Assembly (NCBI GenBank): GCA_963798655.1
Contig: CAWCUH010000011.1
Coordinates: 1-13,799 of the forward strand
DNA from: CAVSMC01 sp963798655
Lineage (GTDB): Bacteria; Pseudomonadota; Gammaproteobacteria; Burkholderiales; Casimicrobiaceae
Reading direction: 5' to 3'
Length of the DNA stretch: 13,799 bases
Shown: positions 13,368 to 13,799 of the stretch, piece by piece
Layout of the letters: each line of letters opens with the position of its first letter
Numbering within the stretch: position 1 is the stretch's first letter
Program-made: the position numbers and the translations under genes
Notes under the pieces: generated by a model
The model's database searches: none
The model's input: the letters and a program-made list of their open reading frames with translations, nothing else
Told to the model about the DNA's origin: nothing

Positions 13368-13535
13368 TCACTGCGCCGTCACGCGTGCGAAGCCGCCGGG
13401 CGCTTTGTCGTGCGGACTCGCATTGCCCTGCATGAACACGCGGTGGAAGATCGCATCGCCGGGATAACGGATCCAGTGCTCGTCGCAGACTTGCATCATG
13501 CGTGCTCCGGGCAGCGGCACGCGAGAGGGGTTCAT
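13368..13535 (-). CDS. Small hypothetical protein (55 aa)
   Basis: An open frame with the ATG at 13535. The product includes MMQVCDEHWIRYPGDAIFHR (13-32), a mixed-composition, protein-like segment unlike the Arg/Ala-rich shadows elsewhere, and codon third positions are GC-rich. There is no clear ribosome binding site, no signal peptide and no membrane segment. A TTG at 13589 in frame would add 18 residues. I do not recognise a family. It lies 268 nt upstream of the GlsB-family gene on the same strand. Confidence 0.4.
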   Translation of the reverse strand: MNPSRVPLPGARMMQVCDEHWIRYPGDAIFHRVFMQGNASPHDKAPGGFARVTAQ

Positions 13536-13799
13536 CGTCAGGAAGCGGCACGGGATCGGGATAAGCGAGTGACGCCGCCGCGAACGCAAATCGTATGCCG
13601 TTCTCCCCGCGCGCCCGCGCGGTCGCTCCCGTGGTCGGATGTCAGTCGCATATCACGAAAGCCTTACCGACGTTCCGATACTTTTTTCGATATGGCACGA
13701 CGTGCCGGCGGCGCTTGTCCCGGATGTGCGCGCCGTCGGAGCCGGCGCCGTGCGCGATGAATCACTGAATTCTCTCCGCACACAGCGAATTGCGCGCGT

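Noticed and set aside
13590..13799. Possible gene or promoter at the right end
   Set aside because: Only a T6 run near 13680 and GC-rich inverted bits are visible; no frame with family features, and no paired -35/-10.

Overview
The window looks like chromosomal DNA from a high-GC proteobacterium. Codon third positions are strongly GC-biased, and the PRC-barrel, DUF883 and GlsB-type small stress/envelope proteins are of the sort common in Burkholderiales, so Burkholderia sensu lato or a relative is my best guess. That assignment rests on protein style, not on a marker gene. I found no rRNA, tRNA, insertion sequence, integrase or CRISPR array.

Region 1 (1-8209, minus strand) is a tightly packed surface-glycan operon of at least eight genes, read right to left: a GT4 glycosyltransferase, a classical SDR oxidoreductase, a GmhB-like heptose-bisphosphate phosphatase, a GT9 heptosyltransferase, a NodU/TobZ-type O-carbamoyltransferase, a GT2 glycosyltransferase, a radical SAM/SPASM enzyme, and a second GT9 heptosyltransferase that runs off the left edge. 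Junctions are 3-nt gaps or 1-13 nt overlaps (TGATG, GTGA), so translational coupling is likely throughout. The last gene carries an apparent one-base deletion in a C5 run near its start. Together the genes suggest assembly of a heptose-containing, carbamoylated glycan such as LPS core, a capsule-like polymer or a glycoconjugate. The heptose isomerase, kinase and nucleotidyltransferase are not in the window.

Region 2 (8210-8627) is a divergent intergenic region of about 0.4 kb. It has a possible sigma-54 promoter facing right.

Region 3 (8628-11445, plus strand) starts with a serine-rich lipoprotein. It is followed by a three-gene coupled unit: a DUF883-type membrane-anchored protein, a second GT4 glycosyltransferase that starts at a TTG overlapping the preceding stop, and a DUF2334-type polysaccharide deacetylase.

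Region 4 (11475-13535, minus strand) holds small envelope or stress-type genes: a PRC-barrel protein, a GlcG/HbpS-like protein, a one-TM small protein, a GlsB/YeaQ-family membrane protein with a GTG start, and a weak 55-aa hypothetical ORF. Hairpins lie between the convergent genes (about 11445-11468) and at the end of the small membrane gene (12565-12600). I see no convincing gene in 13536-13799 or in 13100-13367.
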